Source of the DNA: an uncultured bacterium
GTDB lineage: Bacteria > Bacillota > Clostridia > Oscillospirales > Acutalibacteraceae
Assembly: GCA_905215055.1 (NCBI GenBank)
Contig: CAJMOH010000003.1
Location: 35,885-99,884, forward strand
Direction: 5' to 3'
DNA: 64,000 bases
In this document: positions 42,272 to 50,073 of the stretch, piece by piece
How positions within the stretch are numbered: the first letter of the stretch is position 1
How the letters are laid out: each line of letters starts with the position of its first letter
Notes under the pieces: generated by a model
Told to the model about the DNA's origin: nothing
The model's database searches: none
The model's input: the letters and a program-made list of their open reading frames with translations, nothing else
Program-made: the position numbers and the translations under genes

Positions 42272-44569
42272 TTATCGGATTAAGCAGGAGTAGTCCGGCA
42301 CATCGTGGTACTTCTTCCGCAGCTCCTGAAGCTTCTCCAGAGGCACGCCCTCCCCGGCATGGCGGCCGCAGCGGGGGCACACGTCGTCGATGATGCCGTT
42401 ATACCCGCACACCGGGTCCCGGTCCACCGGGTGGTTTACGGAGCCGTAGCCGATGCCCGCTTCCTTCATGCAGCGGATGACGCTCTCAAAGGCGTCGATG
42501 TTCTTGCACACATCCCCGTCCAGCTCCACATAGCTGATGTGGCCCGCGTTGGTCAGGGCGTGGAAGGGGGCCTCTTTCTTGATCTTCTCAAAGGCGCTGA
42601 TGGGGTAATACACCGGGATATGGAAGGAGTTGGTGTAATACTCCCGGTCGGTAACACCGGGGATTTTCCCAAATTTTTTCTGGTCAATGCGGACAAACCG
42701 TCCGGAAAGGCCTTCGGCGGGAGTGGCCAGCAGCGTGAAGTTCAGGCCCGTTTCCTGGGACTTGTCGTCCATGCGCTTGCGCATGTAGGAGATGATCTCG
42801 TAGCCCAGCTTGTAGCTCTCCTCACTCTCGCCGTGGTGCTTGCCGGTCAGGGCCACCAGCGTCTCTGCCAGGCCGATGAAGCCCACGGAGAGGGTGCCGT
42901 GCTTCAGCACCTCGGCCACAGAGTCGTTGCGGTCCAGCTTATCGGAATCAATCCAAACCCCCTGTCCCATCAGGAAGGGGTAGTTATACGCTTTTTTGCT
43001 GCACTGAATCTTGAACCGGTGCAAAAGCTGCTCAATGCACAGGTCAATGCGCTGATCCAGGATCTGATAGAATTTCTTCACGTCCTTCTGAGCCTCAATG
43101 CCGATGCGCGGCAGGTTGATAGAGGTAAAGCTCAGGTTGCCGCGGCCGCAGGTCACTTCCCGCTTGGGGTCGTGGACGTTGCCCATCACACGGGTACGGC
43201 AGCCCATGTAGGCCACTTCCGTGTCGTAGTCGCCGGGCTTGTAATACTGCAGGTTAAAGGGCGCGTCCAAAAAGCTGAAGTTGGGGAACAGCCGCTTGGC
43301 GCTCACCCGCATGGCCAGCTTGAACAGGTCGTAGTTGGGGTCGCCCTCGTTGTAGTTGACGCCCTCCTTCACCTTGAAGATCTGCACCGGGAAGATGGGG
43401 GTTTCTCCGTCTCCCAGGCCAGCCTCGGTGGCCAGCAGCAGGTTGCGGATGACCATGCGGCCCTGCTCGGAGGTGTCGGTGCCGTAGTTCAAAGAGCTGA
43501 AGGGCACCTGGGCGCCTGCACGGGAGTTCATGGTGTTCAGGTTGTGCACCAGGGCCTCCATGGCCTGATAGGTGGCCTTGTCGGTCTCCCGCCAGGCGGT
43601 CTGGGCGGCATACTGGGCCGCGCCGCAGGCCTCCTCCTGGGTGATCTCCTCAAAGCCGTTCTCCCGCTGATGGCGGGGCAGGTATCCGGCCATTTGATCG
43701 CCGTAGTCCCCGGCGCCGTCCATATTGACCCGGTCCCCCAGGTTCTCCTTCACGTTGTCGATCATGGCCCGCACCTGGTCGTAGGGCATGGCCTTGGAAA
43801 CCTGGAAAAACTGGACCAGAGCCTTGAAATACTCCTTGGTATAGGTCTTGTCCACACCCTGGGCCATGGCGTAGTCAAAGTTTGGCACGCTCTGGCCGCC
43901 GTGCATCTCGTTCTGGTTGGCCTGAATGGCAATGCAGGCCAGGGCGGCATAGCTGGAGATGGCGTTGGGCTCCCGCAGATAGCCGTGGCCGGTGGAAAAG
44001 CCGTTGTGGAACAGCTTAATCAGGTCAATCTGGCAGCAGGTCTCCGTCAGGGTGTAGAAGTCCTTGTCGTGGATGTGAATCTGCCCCTCGGCGTGGGCCT
44101 TGGCAATGTGGGGCGGAATGACATATTTATCATAGAAGCTCTTGGCGCCCTCGGAGCCGTACTTCAGCATGGTTCCCATGGCGGTGTCGGCGTTGATGTT
44201 GGCGTTTTCCCGCTTCAGGTCCGCATCCTCGGCGGGGACAAAGGTCAGGGCAGAATAGATCTTTACCAGCTCGTCGTCCATCTCCCGAAGCTTCTGATGC
44301 TCGGCCCGGTACAAAATATAGGCCTTGGCCGTCTTGGCATAGTCGGCGGCAATCAGCTTTTCCTCCACCACGTCCTGGATCTGCTCCACGGTGGGGGTTC
44401 CCTTGCGCTTTTCCAGCTCCGCCACAACCGCTTGGGTCAGCTGGTCCAGCTGCTTATCGCTCATCTTCTCCGTGGCGTTGCGAACGTTGGCCTTGAAAAT
44501 GGCCCCGCGAATTTTTGAAGCGTCAAAGGGGACAGTTTCCCCGCTGCGTTTGATGATGGTTTTCAGCAT
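42272..44569 (-). CDS. nrdD: Anaerobic ribonucleoside-triphosphate reductase, large protein without radical domain
   Basis: The enzyme reduces ribonucleotides to deoxyribonucleotides without oxygen. The 765-residue product has an N-terminal ATP-cone (IIKRSGETVPFDASKIRGAI) and the catalytic barrel with the segments GRGNLSFTSINLPRIGIEAQ and HGTLSVGFIGLAETL. Near the end it has a zinc ribbon (CGYNGIIDDVCPRCGRH). After the ribbon it reads GEGVPLEKLQELRKKYHDVP and stops as DYSCLIR; the RxxGYL radical motif expected here is absent and lies on the small protein encoded next. The ATG at 44569 follows GAGGA; the frame extends to 44815 through the promoter and is not used. Confidence 0.93.
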   Translation of the reverse strand: MLKTIIKRSGETVPFDASKIRGAIFKANVRNATEKMSDKQLDQLTQAVVAELEKRKGTPTVEQIQDVVEEKLIAADYAKTAKAYILYRAEHQKLREMDDELVKIYSALTFVPAEDADLKRENANINADTAMGTMLKYGSEGAKSFYDKYVIPPHIAKAHAEGQIHIHDKDFYTLTETCCQIDLIKLFHNGFSTGHGYLREPNAISSYAALACIAIQANQNEMHGGQSVPNFDYAMAQGVDKTYTKEYFKALVQFFQVSKAMPYDQVRAMIDNVKENLGDRVNMDGAGDYGDQMAGYLPRHQRENGFEEITQEEACGAAQYAAQTAWRETDKATYQAMEALVHNLNTMNSRAGAQVPFSSLNYGTDTSEQGRMVIRNLLLATEAGLGDGETPIFPVQIFKVKEGVNYNEGDPNYDLFKLAMRVSAKRLFPNFSFLDAPFNLQYYKPGDYDTEVAYMGCRTRVMGNVHDPKREVTCGRGNLSFTSINLPRIGIEAQKDVKKFYQILDQRIDLCIEQLLHRFKIQCSKKAYNYPFLMGQGVWIDSDKLDRNDSVAEVLKHGTLSVGFIGLAETLVALTGKHHGESEESYKLGYEIISYMRKRMDDKSQETGLNFTLLATPAEGLSGRFVRIDQKKFGKIPGVTDREYYTNSFHIPVYYPISAFEKIKKEAPFHALTNAGHISYVELDGDVCKNIDAFESVIRCMKEAGIGYGSVNHPVDRDPVCGYNGIIDDVCPRCGRHAGEGVPLEKLQELRKKYHDVPDYSCLIR

Positions 44570-44660
44570 GGCAGTTCCTCTTTCCTTCCCATTTTTGTAC
44601 CCCGAGGGGGCTTCTGCTCCGTGGGGAGCGCCCCGGCGAAGCACACGGGCTTCCCAGAGG

Positions 44661-44697
44661 GGCGGCGTCCTCCCCCTTCTCTTCGGGGGAGGACGTG
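44661..44697 (-). other. Hairpin at the start of the nrd leader
   Basis: Arms GTCCTCCCCC / GGGGGAGGAC form a strong stem a few bases after the predicted transcription start of nrdD, with no T run. It could stabilise the mRNA. Confidence 0.55.
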
Positions 44698-44701
44698 TTT
44701 T

Positions 44702-44730
44702 ATTATAGCTCAAACCGCTGTGCCTGTCAA
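44702..44730 (-). promoter_or_regulatory. Promoter of the nrd operon
   Basis: TTGACA and TATAAT are exactly 17 bases apart on the minus strand, giving a leader of about 125 bases. Confidence 0.9.
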
Positions 44731-44737
44731 CAGGAAA

Positions 44738-44753
44738 ACACAACATCTTGTGC
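44738..44753 (-). promoter_or_regulatory. NrdR-box-like palindrome
   Basis: GCACAAGATGTTGTGT, 8 bases upstream of the -35 box, fits the palindromic NrdR consensus. Known NrdR sites usually come as two boxes; I see only this clear one. Confidence 0.6.
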
Positions 44754-44854
44754 CTTGGATATTTATTAGCAGAAAACACCCCAAAATGTATAACCTCCGG
44801 CAATGTTTCACACACTGCCGGGGGCCTGGTTTTTCAGAGTTTTTCAGGGCGTTC

Positions 44855-46666
44855 TCATTCTGCCGGAGAATGTTCCACGATCTGAATGGAAAGCTCCTCC
44901 AGCTGGGCCTGAGTCACGGGGGCAGGAGCGTTCATCATCAAATCCTGGGCGCTCTTGTTCATGGGGAAGGCGATAACCTCCCGGATGGACGGCTCGCCGG
45001 TAAGCAACATCACCATCCGGTCCACCCCGGGGGCGATGCCCGCGTGAGGCGGCGCGCCATAGCAGAAGGCGTTGTACATGGCGGGGAACTTCTGCTTCAC
45101 GTCCTCTTCCCCCAGGCCTACCAGCTCAAAGGCCTTGACCATAATCTCCGGGTCGTGGTTGCGCACCGCGCCGGAGGACAGCTCCACCCCGTTGCACACC
45201 AGGTCGTACTGCTCCGCCAGGATAGCCAGGGGATCGATCTCCCCGGCCTCGGCCTTTTCCAAGACTTCCAGCCCGCCGGAGGGCATGGAGAAGGGGTTGT
45301 GGCAAAACTCCAGCTGGCCGCTTTCCTCCCCAATCTCGTACATGGGGAAGTCCACAATCCAGCAGAACTCGTACCGCTCTGTGTCCATGTGGCCCTGACA
45401 CTGGGCTCCGGCCAGCTTCACCATCACACCGGAGGTTTTCCACACCTGGGCTTTTGTGCCGGCGCACAGCAGCACCAGGGTGTCGTTTTCCAGGGCGAGG
45501 AACGCCTTCACCTGAGCGGCCAGGGCGGGATCGGCGTTGAGGAACTTGGCAATGCCCCCCACAATCTCTCCCTTGTCGTCCACCCGGAACCAATAGGGCT
45601 TTTGGCCCGCCTGCACCTCCACATCGGCGCAGAGCTTGTCAATGGCCTTTCTCGTCAGCTTGCAGTCCGACACCGGCACGGCCTTGACCAAATTCCCCGC
45701 AAAGGGGCCGAAGCCGCAGCCTTGCAGCAGCTCTGTCACGTCCTTCACCCGCAGGTCAATCCGCAGGTCCGGCTTGTCGGAGCCGAACTCCTCCATAGCC
45801 TGGAGGTAGGGGATCCGCCGGAAGGGCGCCTGGGACGCGGTGTGGTAGGTCCCGTACTGGGCAAAGATGGGAGGCAGCACCCGCTCGATAACGGTAAACA
45901 CGTCCTCCTGTCCGGCAAAGGCCATCTCCATGTCCAGCTGGTAGAACTCGCCGGGAGAGCGGTCCCCCCGGGCGTCCTCGTCCCGGAAGCAGGGGGCGAT
46001 CTGGAAATACCGGTCAAAGCCGGAGGCCATCAGCAGCTGCTTAAACTGCTGGGGTGCCTGGGGCAAGGCGTAAAAGCTGCCGGGATGCTTTCGGGAGGGT
46101 ACCAGATAATCCCGGGCGCCCTCGGGAGAGGAGGCGGTGAGGATGGGGGTGGTGATCTCCAAAAAGCCCTGGTCCTCCATGGCCCGGCGCAGGGCGGAAA
46201 CCACCCGGCTGCGCAGGACAATGTTTCCCTTTACCTGGGGATTCCGCAAATCCAGATAGCGGTACTTCAGCCGGGCGTCCTCCCCGGCCTCCCGGGAGTA
46301 GTTGATCTCAAAGGGCAGCTCGTTGTACTGGCAGCGTCCCAGCACCCCCAGCTTTTCCGGCACCACCTCGATGTCGCCGGTGGGCAGCTTGGGGTTCTTG
46401 CTGGCACGCTCCCGCACCGTGCCGGTGACGGAGACAACGCTCTCCTTGTTGAGCGCCTTCACCTGGGCCATCATGTCCTCTGTCTCAATGACCACCTGGG
46501 TCACGCCGTGCAGGTCCCGCAGCACCAGAAAGCCCAGGCTGCCTCCCACCTCCCGCAGATTTTCCAGCCATCCCGCCAGGGTGACGGTTTGGCCCACGTT
46601 CTCCATGCGCAGCTCCCCGCAGGTATGGGTTCTGTATTTTGTCTCTAAAATTGGATTGTGACTCAT
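44855..46666 (-). CDS. aspS: Aspartyl-tRNA synthetase
   Basis: A class II synthetase of 603 residues that charges tRNA-Asp (or both tRNA-Asp and tRNA-Asn). The N-terminal anticodon-binding OB domain is visible (VTLAGWLENLREVGGSLGF), motif 2 as FRDEDARGDRSPGEFYQLDM, the bacterial-type GAD insertion in the middle, and motif 3 as GIAPGVDRMVMLL. The ATG at 46666 is preceded by AAGGGG-like sequence, and the start at 46690 is less likely. It lies 20 bases after hisS, so both are under the T-box. Confidence 0.96.
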   Translation of the reverse strand: MSHNPILETKYRTHTCGELRMENVGQTVTLAGWLENLREVGGSLGFLVLRDLHGVTQVVIETEDMMAQVKALNKESVVSVTGTVRERASKNPKLPTGDIEVVPEKLGVLGRCQYNELPFEINYSREAGEDARLKYRYLDLRNPQVKGNIVLRSRVVSALRRAMEDQGFLEITTPILTASSPEGARDYLVPSRKHPGSFYALPQAPQQFKQLLMASGFDRYFQIAPCFRDEDARGDRSPGEFYQLDMEMAFAGQEDVFTVIERVLPPIFAQYGTYHTASQAPFRRIPYLQAMEEFGSDKPDLRIDLRVKDVTELLQGCGFGPFAGNLVKAVPVSDCKLTRKAIDKLCADVEVQAGQKPYWFRVDDKGEIVGGIAKFLNADPALAAQVKAFLALENDTLVLLCAGTKAQVWKTSGVMVKLAGAQCQGHMDTERYEFCWIVDFPMYEIGEESGQLEFCHNPFSMPSGGLEVLEKAEAGEIDPLAILAEQYDLVCNGVELSSGAVRNHDPEIMVKAFELVGLGEEDVKQKFPAMYNAFCYGAPPHAGIAPGVDRMVMLLTGEPSIREVIAFPMNKSAQDLMMNAPAPVTQAQLEELSIQIVEHSPAE

Positions 46667-46686
46667 TGCCCTTTTCCCCTTTTCTC

Positions 46687-47991
46687 TCACGCTTCAAAAA
46701 ACATTCTGCTGGAGGACTCCGCCTCTGTGCTGACGGTGACGTAATCGTTGATAAAGTCCTCCGCTGTGATGGAGACGGTCTTTTTCTCGCCGGTCTCCAT
46801 ATTTTTCAGCTCGGCCCTGCCGGCTTCCAGCTCGTTGTCGCCCAGCACCATGGTAAACTTGGCGCCGATCTTGCCGGCGTACTTCATCTGGGCCTTCAGT
46901 CCCCGGCCGCACACGTCGGTGTCGGCGGGAATGCCGCAGCGATGCAGCTCATTGAGCAGCTGGAAGGCCTTGCACTGAGCCTGCTCTCCCATAGAGGCAA
47001 TATACAGCTCGCACCGTACGGGCTGGGGAAACTCCACCTTCTGGGCCTCCAGCGCCATCAGAATCCGGTCCAGCCCCAGGCCGAAGCCAAGACCGGGCGT
47101 GGGCTTGCCGCCGACCTCCTCCACCAGACCGTCGTACCGGCCGCCGCCGCCCAGGGCAAAGCCCAGGCTCTTGGAGGGAAACTCAAACACGGTGCGGGTG
47201 TAATAGTCCAGGCCCCGAACCAAGCCGGGATCAATCTCAAACTCAATGCCCAAAGCCGTCAGATACTCCTGCACCTTCTGGAAATGGGCCTGGCAGTCCT
47301 CACACAGATAGTCGGTGATTTTTGGCGCGCCCTTGGCCACCTCCTGGCACTGGGGGCTTTTGCAGTCCAAAATGCGCATGGGGTTGCGCTCCAGCCGGGA
47401 CAGACAGGTGTCGCACAGCTGGTCCTTTCGGGCGGTGAAATACTCCTTCAGGGCCTTGTGGTACTCCTTGCGGCACTCCGGGCAGCCAATGGAATTCAGC
47501 TGCAGGCCCACGTCCTCCAGGCCCAGCCGCTCAAAGGCGGAGAGGGCCATGGCAATCACCTGGGCATCGGCCACAGGCTCGGCGGCGCCGAACATCTCCA
47601 CGCCGAACTGGTGCAGCTCCCGCAGGCGGCCAGCCTGGGGCTTCTCGTACCGGTAGCAGGAGGTCAGATAGTACAGCTTTACCGGATAGCCGGCGTTGTA
47701 CAGGCCGTTCTCCAGCATGGCCCGCACGGCCCCAGCTGTACCCTCGGGCCGCAGCGTGACGGAACGGCCCCCCTTGTCCTCAAAGGTATACATCTGCTTT
47801 TCCACCACGTCGGTGGTGTCGCCCACGCCCCGCAGGAACAGCTCGGTGTGCTCAAACACAGGCGTGCGGATCTCCTGGAAGCCATTGAGCGCCGCCTCGC
47901 TTTTGAACACATCCTCCACAACCTGCCACTTTTCCGATTCCCCGGGGACAATGTCCACCGTCCCCTTGGGCGCTTTTGTGATGAGTTCCAT
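46687..47991 (-). CDS. hisS: Histidyl-tRNA synthetase
   Basis: A 434-residue class II synthetase. It begins ITKAPKGTVDIVPGES, has motif 2 with CYRYEKPQAGRLRELHQFG, the HisS signatures GLVRGLDYYTRTVFEF and GGGGRYDGLVEEVGG, and a C-terminal anticodon-binding domain. An insertion with paired cysteines (CPECRK, CDTCLSR, CKSPQC, CEDC), a zinc-ribbon-like feature present in some clostridial HisS proteins, is visible near residues 180-235. AAGGAG lies nine bases before the ATG at 47991. Confidence 0.96.
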   Translation of the reverse strand: MELITKAPKGTVDIVPGESEKWQVVEDVFKSEAALNGFQEIRTPVFEHTELFLRGVGDTTDVVEKQMYTFEDKGGRSVTLRPEGTAGAVRAMLENGLYNAGYPVKLYYLTSCYRYEKPQAGRLRELHQFGVEMFGAAEPVADAQVIAMALSAFERLGLEDVGLQLNSIGCPECRKEYHKALKEYFTARKDQLCDTCLSRLERNPMRILDCKSPQCQEVAKGAPKITDYLCEDCQAHFQKVQEYLTALGIEFEIDPGLVRGLDYYTRTVFEFPSKSLGFALGGGGRYDGLVEEVGGKPTPGLGFGLGLDRILMALEAQKVEFPQPVRCELYIASMGEQAQCKAFQLLNELHRCGIPADTDVCGRGLKAQMKYAGKIGAKFTMVLGDNELEAGRAELKNMETGEKKTVSITAEDFINDYVTVSTEAESSSRMFFEA

Positions 47992-48096
47992 GATTGATCT
48001 CTCCTTTCCCGGATCCCTGCCAGGGGACCCGCGTAAAGTCCCATCCTTCTTTTTAGGAGGGTGGGACAAAAAACGTTCTCCACTTCCGGCCGCGCT

Positions 48097-48423
48097 TTAC
48101 GTCCGGTGGCCTATCTCCCCGCTTTCCGCAAAGCGCCGCTGATATTTTGACAGCACTTTCTCCAGGGCGGGCCGGGCCTCCAAACCCAACGACTCGCTGA
48201 GGCAGAGCAAAGAAAACAGGCAATCCCCCAATTCTTCCTCCATAGAAGGCGTTGGGGCCAGGGGCCGCGTGCCATAGCCGGTGGCTTTCAGCACTTCCTT
48301 TGCCAATTCCCCCACTTCGGAGGAAAGGTCCAGCATGCGGGCCTGGGGATCTGTCCCCAAGCCATAAGCTTCCTCACCGTTTCCTGTGCTTGCTCCATAG
48401 GCCTTGTTTCCCCTTCTTCCCAT
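48097..48423 (-). CDS. MazG-like nucleotide pyrophosphohydrolase
   Basis: A 108-residue, all-alpha protein with the metal-binding pattern of the MazG family: LSSEVGELAKEVLKATGYG (ExxE), then EEELGDCLFSLLCLSESLG (ExxD). MazG-like enzymes hydrolyse nucleoside triphosphates, often damaged or excess ones. It is the first gene of the T-box transcript, 15 bases after the terminator, ahead of hisS and aspS. The first 29 residues before MLDLSSEV are not conserved-looking, so a later start cannot be excluded. Confidence 0.78.
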   Translation of the reverse strand: MGRRGNKAYGASTGNGEEAYGLGTDPQARMLDLSSEVGELAKEVLKATGYGTRPLAPTPSMEEELGDCLFSLLCLSESLGLEARPALEKVLSKYQRRFAESGEIGHRT

Positions 48424-48437
48424 CTGCTTTCCCCATC

Positions 48438-48673
48438 AAAAAAGACCTTCCCCTGGAGACGCGGCAAACAAAGGCCGTGCCAGGGACGAAGGTCTCTCCG
48501 TGGTGCCACCCTGATTTAAAGGCGGAATCCCGCCTTCCTTGTTTTGTATCTTGTTGAGGGCTGGCGGACGTCTTTCCCTTCCGGCCGTCCCAAGGGGGCT
48601 TTCAGCGCCGGAGGGCGCCCCCTCTCTCTGCCGGGGCCTGCAAAGGTACTCATTCCGCTTCATCGCCGGAATA
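48438..48673 (-). ncRNA. T-box riboswitch of the mazG-like/hisS/aspS operon
   Basis: The T-box core AGGGTGGCACCACGG is at 48512-48498 on the minus strand. It is followed by a terminator whose arms (AGACCTTC and GAAGGTCT) end in six T at 48438. Upstream is a GC-rich stem I region with the loop-E element AGTA. A GAC (Asp) triplet at 48572-48570, in GAAAGACG, is my best candidate for the specifier codon; a His codon could not be placed. Uncharged tRNA should favour the antiterminator and turn on the operon. Confidence 0.92.
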
Positions 48674-48679
48674 CAGCCT

Positions 48680-48708
48680 ATTATACCCTGTTCCAGCGGC
48701 TTTTGCAA
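48680..48708 (-). promoter_or_regulatory. Promoter of the T-box operon
   Basis: TTGCAA and TATAAT are 17 bases apart on the minus strand, just before the T-box. Confidence 0.88.
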
Positions 48709-48717
48709 CTGAAAAAA

Positions 48718-49119
48718 TCAGTCCCGCAGAATATCCCGGTAATCCAGATCGCCCCGTTCTAAGCCGTGGATCAGCATCTCTGCGGTGGCGATGTTGGTGG
48801 CCACGGGAATGTTGTGCATGTCGCACAGCCGCAGCAGGTTCATGTCGTTGGCAGTCTCGTGGGACTTGGGATTCAAGGGGTCCCGGAAGAACAGCAGCAG
48901 GTCGATTTCGTTGCAGGCGATGCGCGCCGCGATCTGCTGGTCGCCGCCCTGGGGACCGCTTAAAAACCGCTGAATTTCCAGCCCGGTGGCTTCGGAGACC
49001 ATTTTGCTGGTGGTGCCTGTCCCGCACAGGGAATAGCGGCTGAGAATGCCGCAGTAGGCGATGCAGAATTGAACCATCAGCTCTTTCTTCGCGTCGTGTG
49101 CCGTAATTGCAATGTTCAT
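48718..49119 (-). CDS. mgsA: Methylglyoxal synthase
   Basis: A 133-residue enzyme that turns dihydroxyacetone phosphate into methylglyoxal, a relief valve for sugar phosphates. It begins MNIAITAHDAKKELMVQFC, has the phosphate and substrate loop GTGTTSKM, the catalytic region SGPQGGDQQIAARI, and FFRDPLNPKSHETANDM. AGGAG lies upstream of the ATG at 49119; the longer frame to 49236 would overlap minD and is not supported. It is downstream of minD and probably cotranscribed. Confidence 0.93.
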   Translation of the reverse strand: MNIAITAHDAKKELMVQFCIAYCGILSRYSLCGTGTTSKMVSEATGLEIQRFLSGPQGGDQQIAARIACNEIDLLLFFRDPLNPKSHETANDMNLLRLCDMHNIPVATNIATAEMLIHGLERGDLDYRDILRD

Positions 49120-49181
49120 TTGATACGATCTCCTCTCCTTAATTTCACTTTTCTGTATAGCCCTGACGTTCACCCCATGTA

Positions 49182-49919
49182 TTATAAATCCGCTATGGGA
49201 ATTGCTTCCCCCTCTATCCGGCCGGCAATCCGGCACAAGGCCCGCATTCCCGGGGAATTCTCCCGGGCGCCTTTCCCCCGCAGGAAGGCCGCCGCCAGGG
49301 AAAAGTCCTCTGGCACCACCCCCAGCAGGCGGATGCCCGCCCCGTCGATGACTCCGTCCAGGCTGCCATAGGCCCCTGTCTCCCGGAACAGGTCCCCGTT
49401 AAACCGGTTGATTACCAGCCGTGCTTCCGGCACCGAGAGCCTTCCCAGCAGCTCTCGGGCAACCGAGGCGCTGCGGACGCACACTGGGTCTGGGCTGCAC
49501 ACCACCAGGGCCTTGTCCGCCCCAGCCGCGGCCGACCGAAAGCCGCTGCCCACCCCCGCGGGGGAATCCAGCAGCACATGGTCAAAATAGCCCTTTAACA
49601 GAGGAACCAGCTTTTTCATCACACCAGGACGGATCAGGTCCTCTCCCAGCGAGGGCGCCGGCAGCAGGAAAAGCCCCTCCGCGCCGCCGCAGGGATAGAT
49701 GGCCTCCGCCGGGGAACACCGGGCAAAGACCACGTCGGCCATATCAAACACCAGGTTCTCCTCGGTACCGGTCATGCGGTCCAGGCTGCGAAGGCCCGCG
49801 TCGCAGTCCACCAGCAGAACCCGCCTACCCCTCTGGGCCAAGGCCCTTCCCAGGCCCACAGCCAGGGTGGACTTTCCAACGCCGCCCTTCCCGGACGTGA
49901 TTACTGTCGCTATACCCAT
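49182..49919 (-). CDS. minD: Septum-site determining ATPase MinD
   Basis: A 245-residue deviant Walker ATPase (GKGGVGKSTLAVGLGRAL) with the MinD/ParA fold, DCDAGLRSLDRMTG and DHVLLDSPAG. MinD on the membrane works with MinC to keep division away from the poles. No amphipathic membrane-targeting tail as clear as in E. coli MinD is seen at the end (IAGRIEGEAIPIADL), and no minC or minE is next to it, although minC normally stands before minD in such mre clusters. It has its own promoter at 49941-49969. Confidence 0.85.
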   Translation of the reverse strand: MGIATVITSGKGGVGKSTLAVGLGRALAQRGRRVLLVDCDAGLRSLDRMTGTEENLVFDMADVVFARCSPAEAIYPCGGAEGLFLLPAPSLGEDLIRPGVMKKLVPLLKGYFDHVLLDSPAGVGSGFRSAAAGADKALVVCSPDPVCVRSASVARELLGRLSVPEARLVINRFNGDLFRETGAYGSLDGVIDGAGIRLLGVVPEDFSLAAAFLRGKGARENSPGMRALCRIAGRIEGEAIPIADL

Positions 49920-49940
49920 AGAAATTCTACCTCGGCTATC

Positions 49941-49969
49941 ATCTTAGCACACTTAAAGCAAATTGTCAA
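49941..49969 (-). promoter_or_regulatory. Promoter of minD (and mgsA)
   Basis: TTGACA and TAAGAT are 17 bases apart on the minus strand, 21 bases before the minD start. Confidence 0.85.
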
Positions 49970-50073
49970 AAACAAAGTTGCGAAGCCATAACTTTTGTAC
50001 CCGATAAACATTTTTCAGCCCTTCGCTTTGGCCAACAATTCCGAATCTATCCCCTCTGTATTAGCCGCCGCAA

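Noticed and set aside
42272..42420. CGYNG in the NrdD zinc ribbon as the glycyl-radical motif
   Set aside because: It sits inside the CxxC...CPRC zinc ribbon and lacks the following N/K/E and RVKH residues; the small protein downstream has the full radical motif.
42272..44815. NrdD start at 44815 giving an extra 82 N-terminal residues
   Set aside because: That extension would run across the promoter, the NrdR-like box and the leader hairpin; the ATG at 44569 has a ribosome site and opens the ATP-cone.
37504..46648. Very long open frames on the plus strand opposite glmM, pckG, nrdD and aspS (574 to 737 codons)
   Set aside because: They are antisense shadows caused by GC-rich codon use; the minus-strand genes have conserved motifs and ribosome sites, the shadows have neither.
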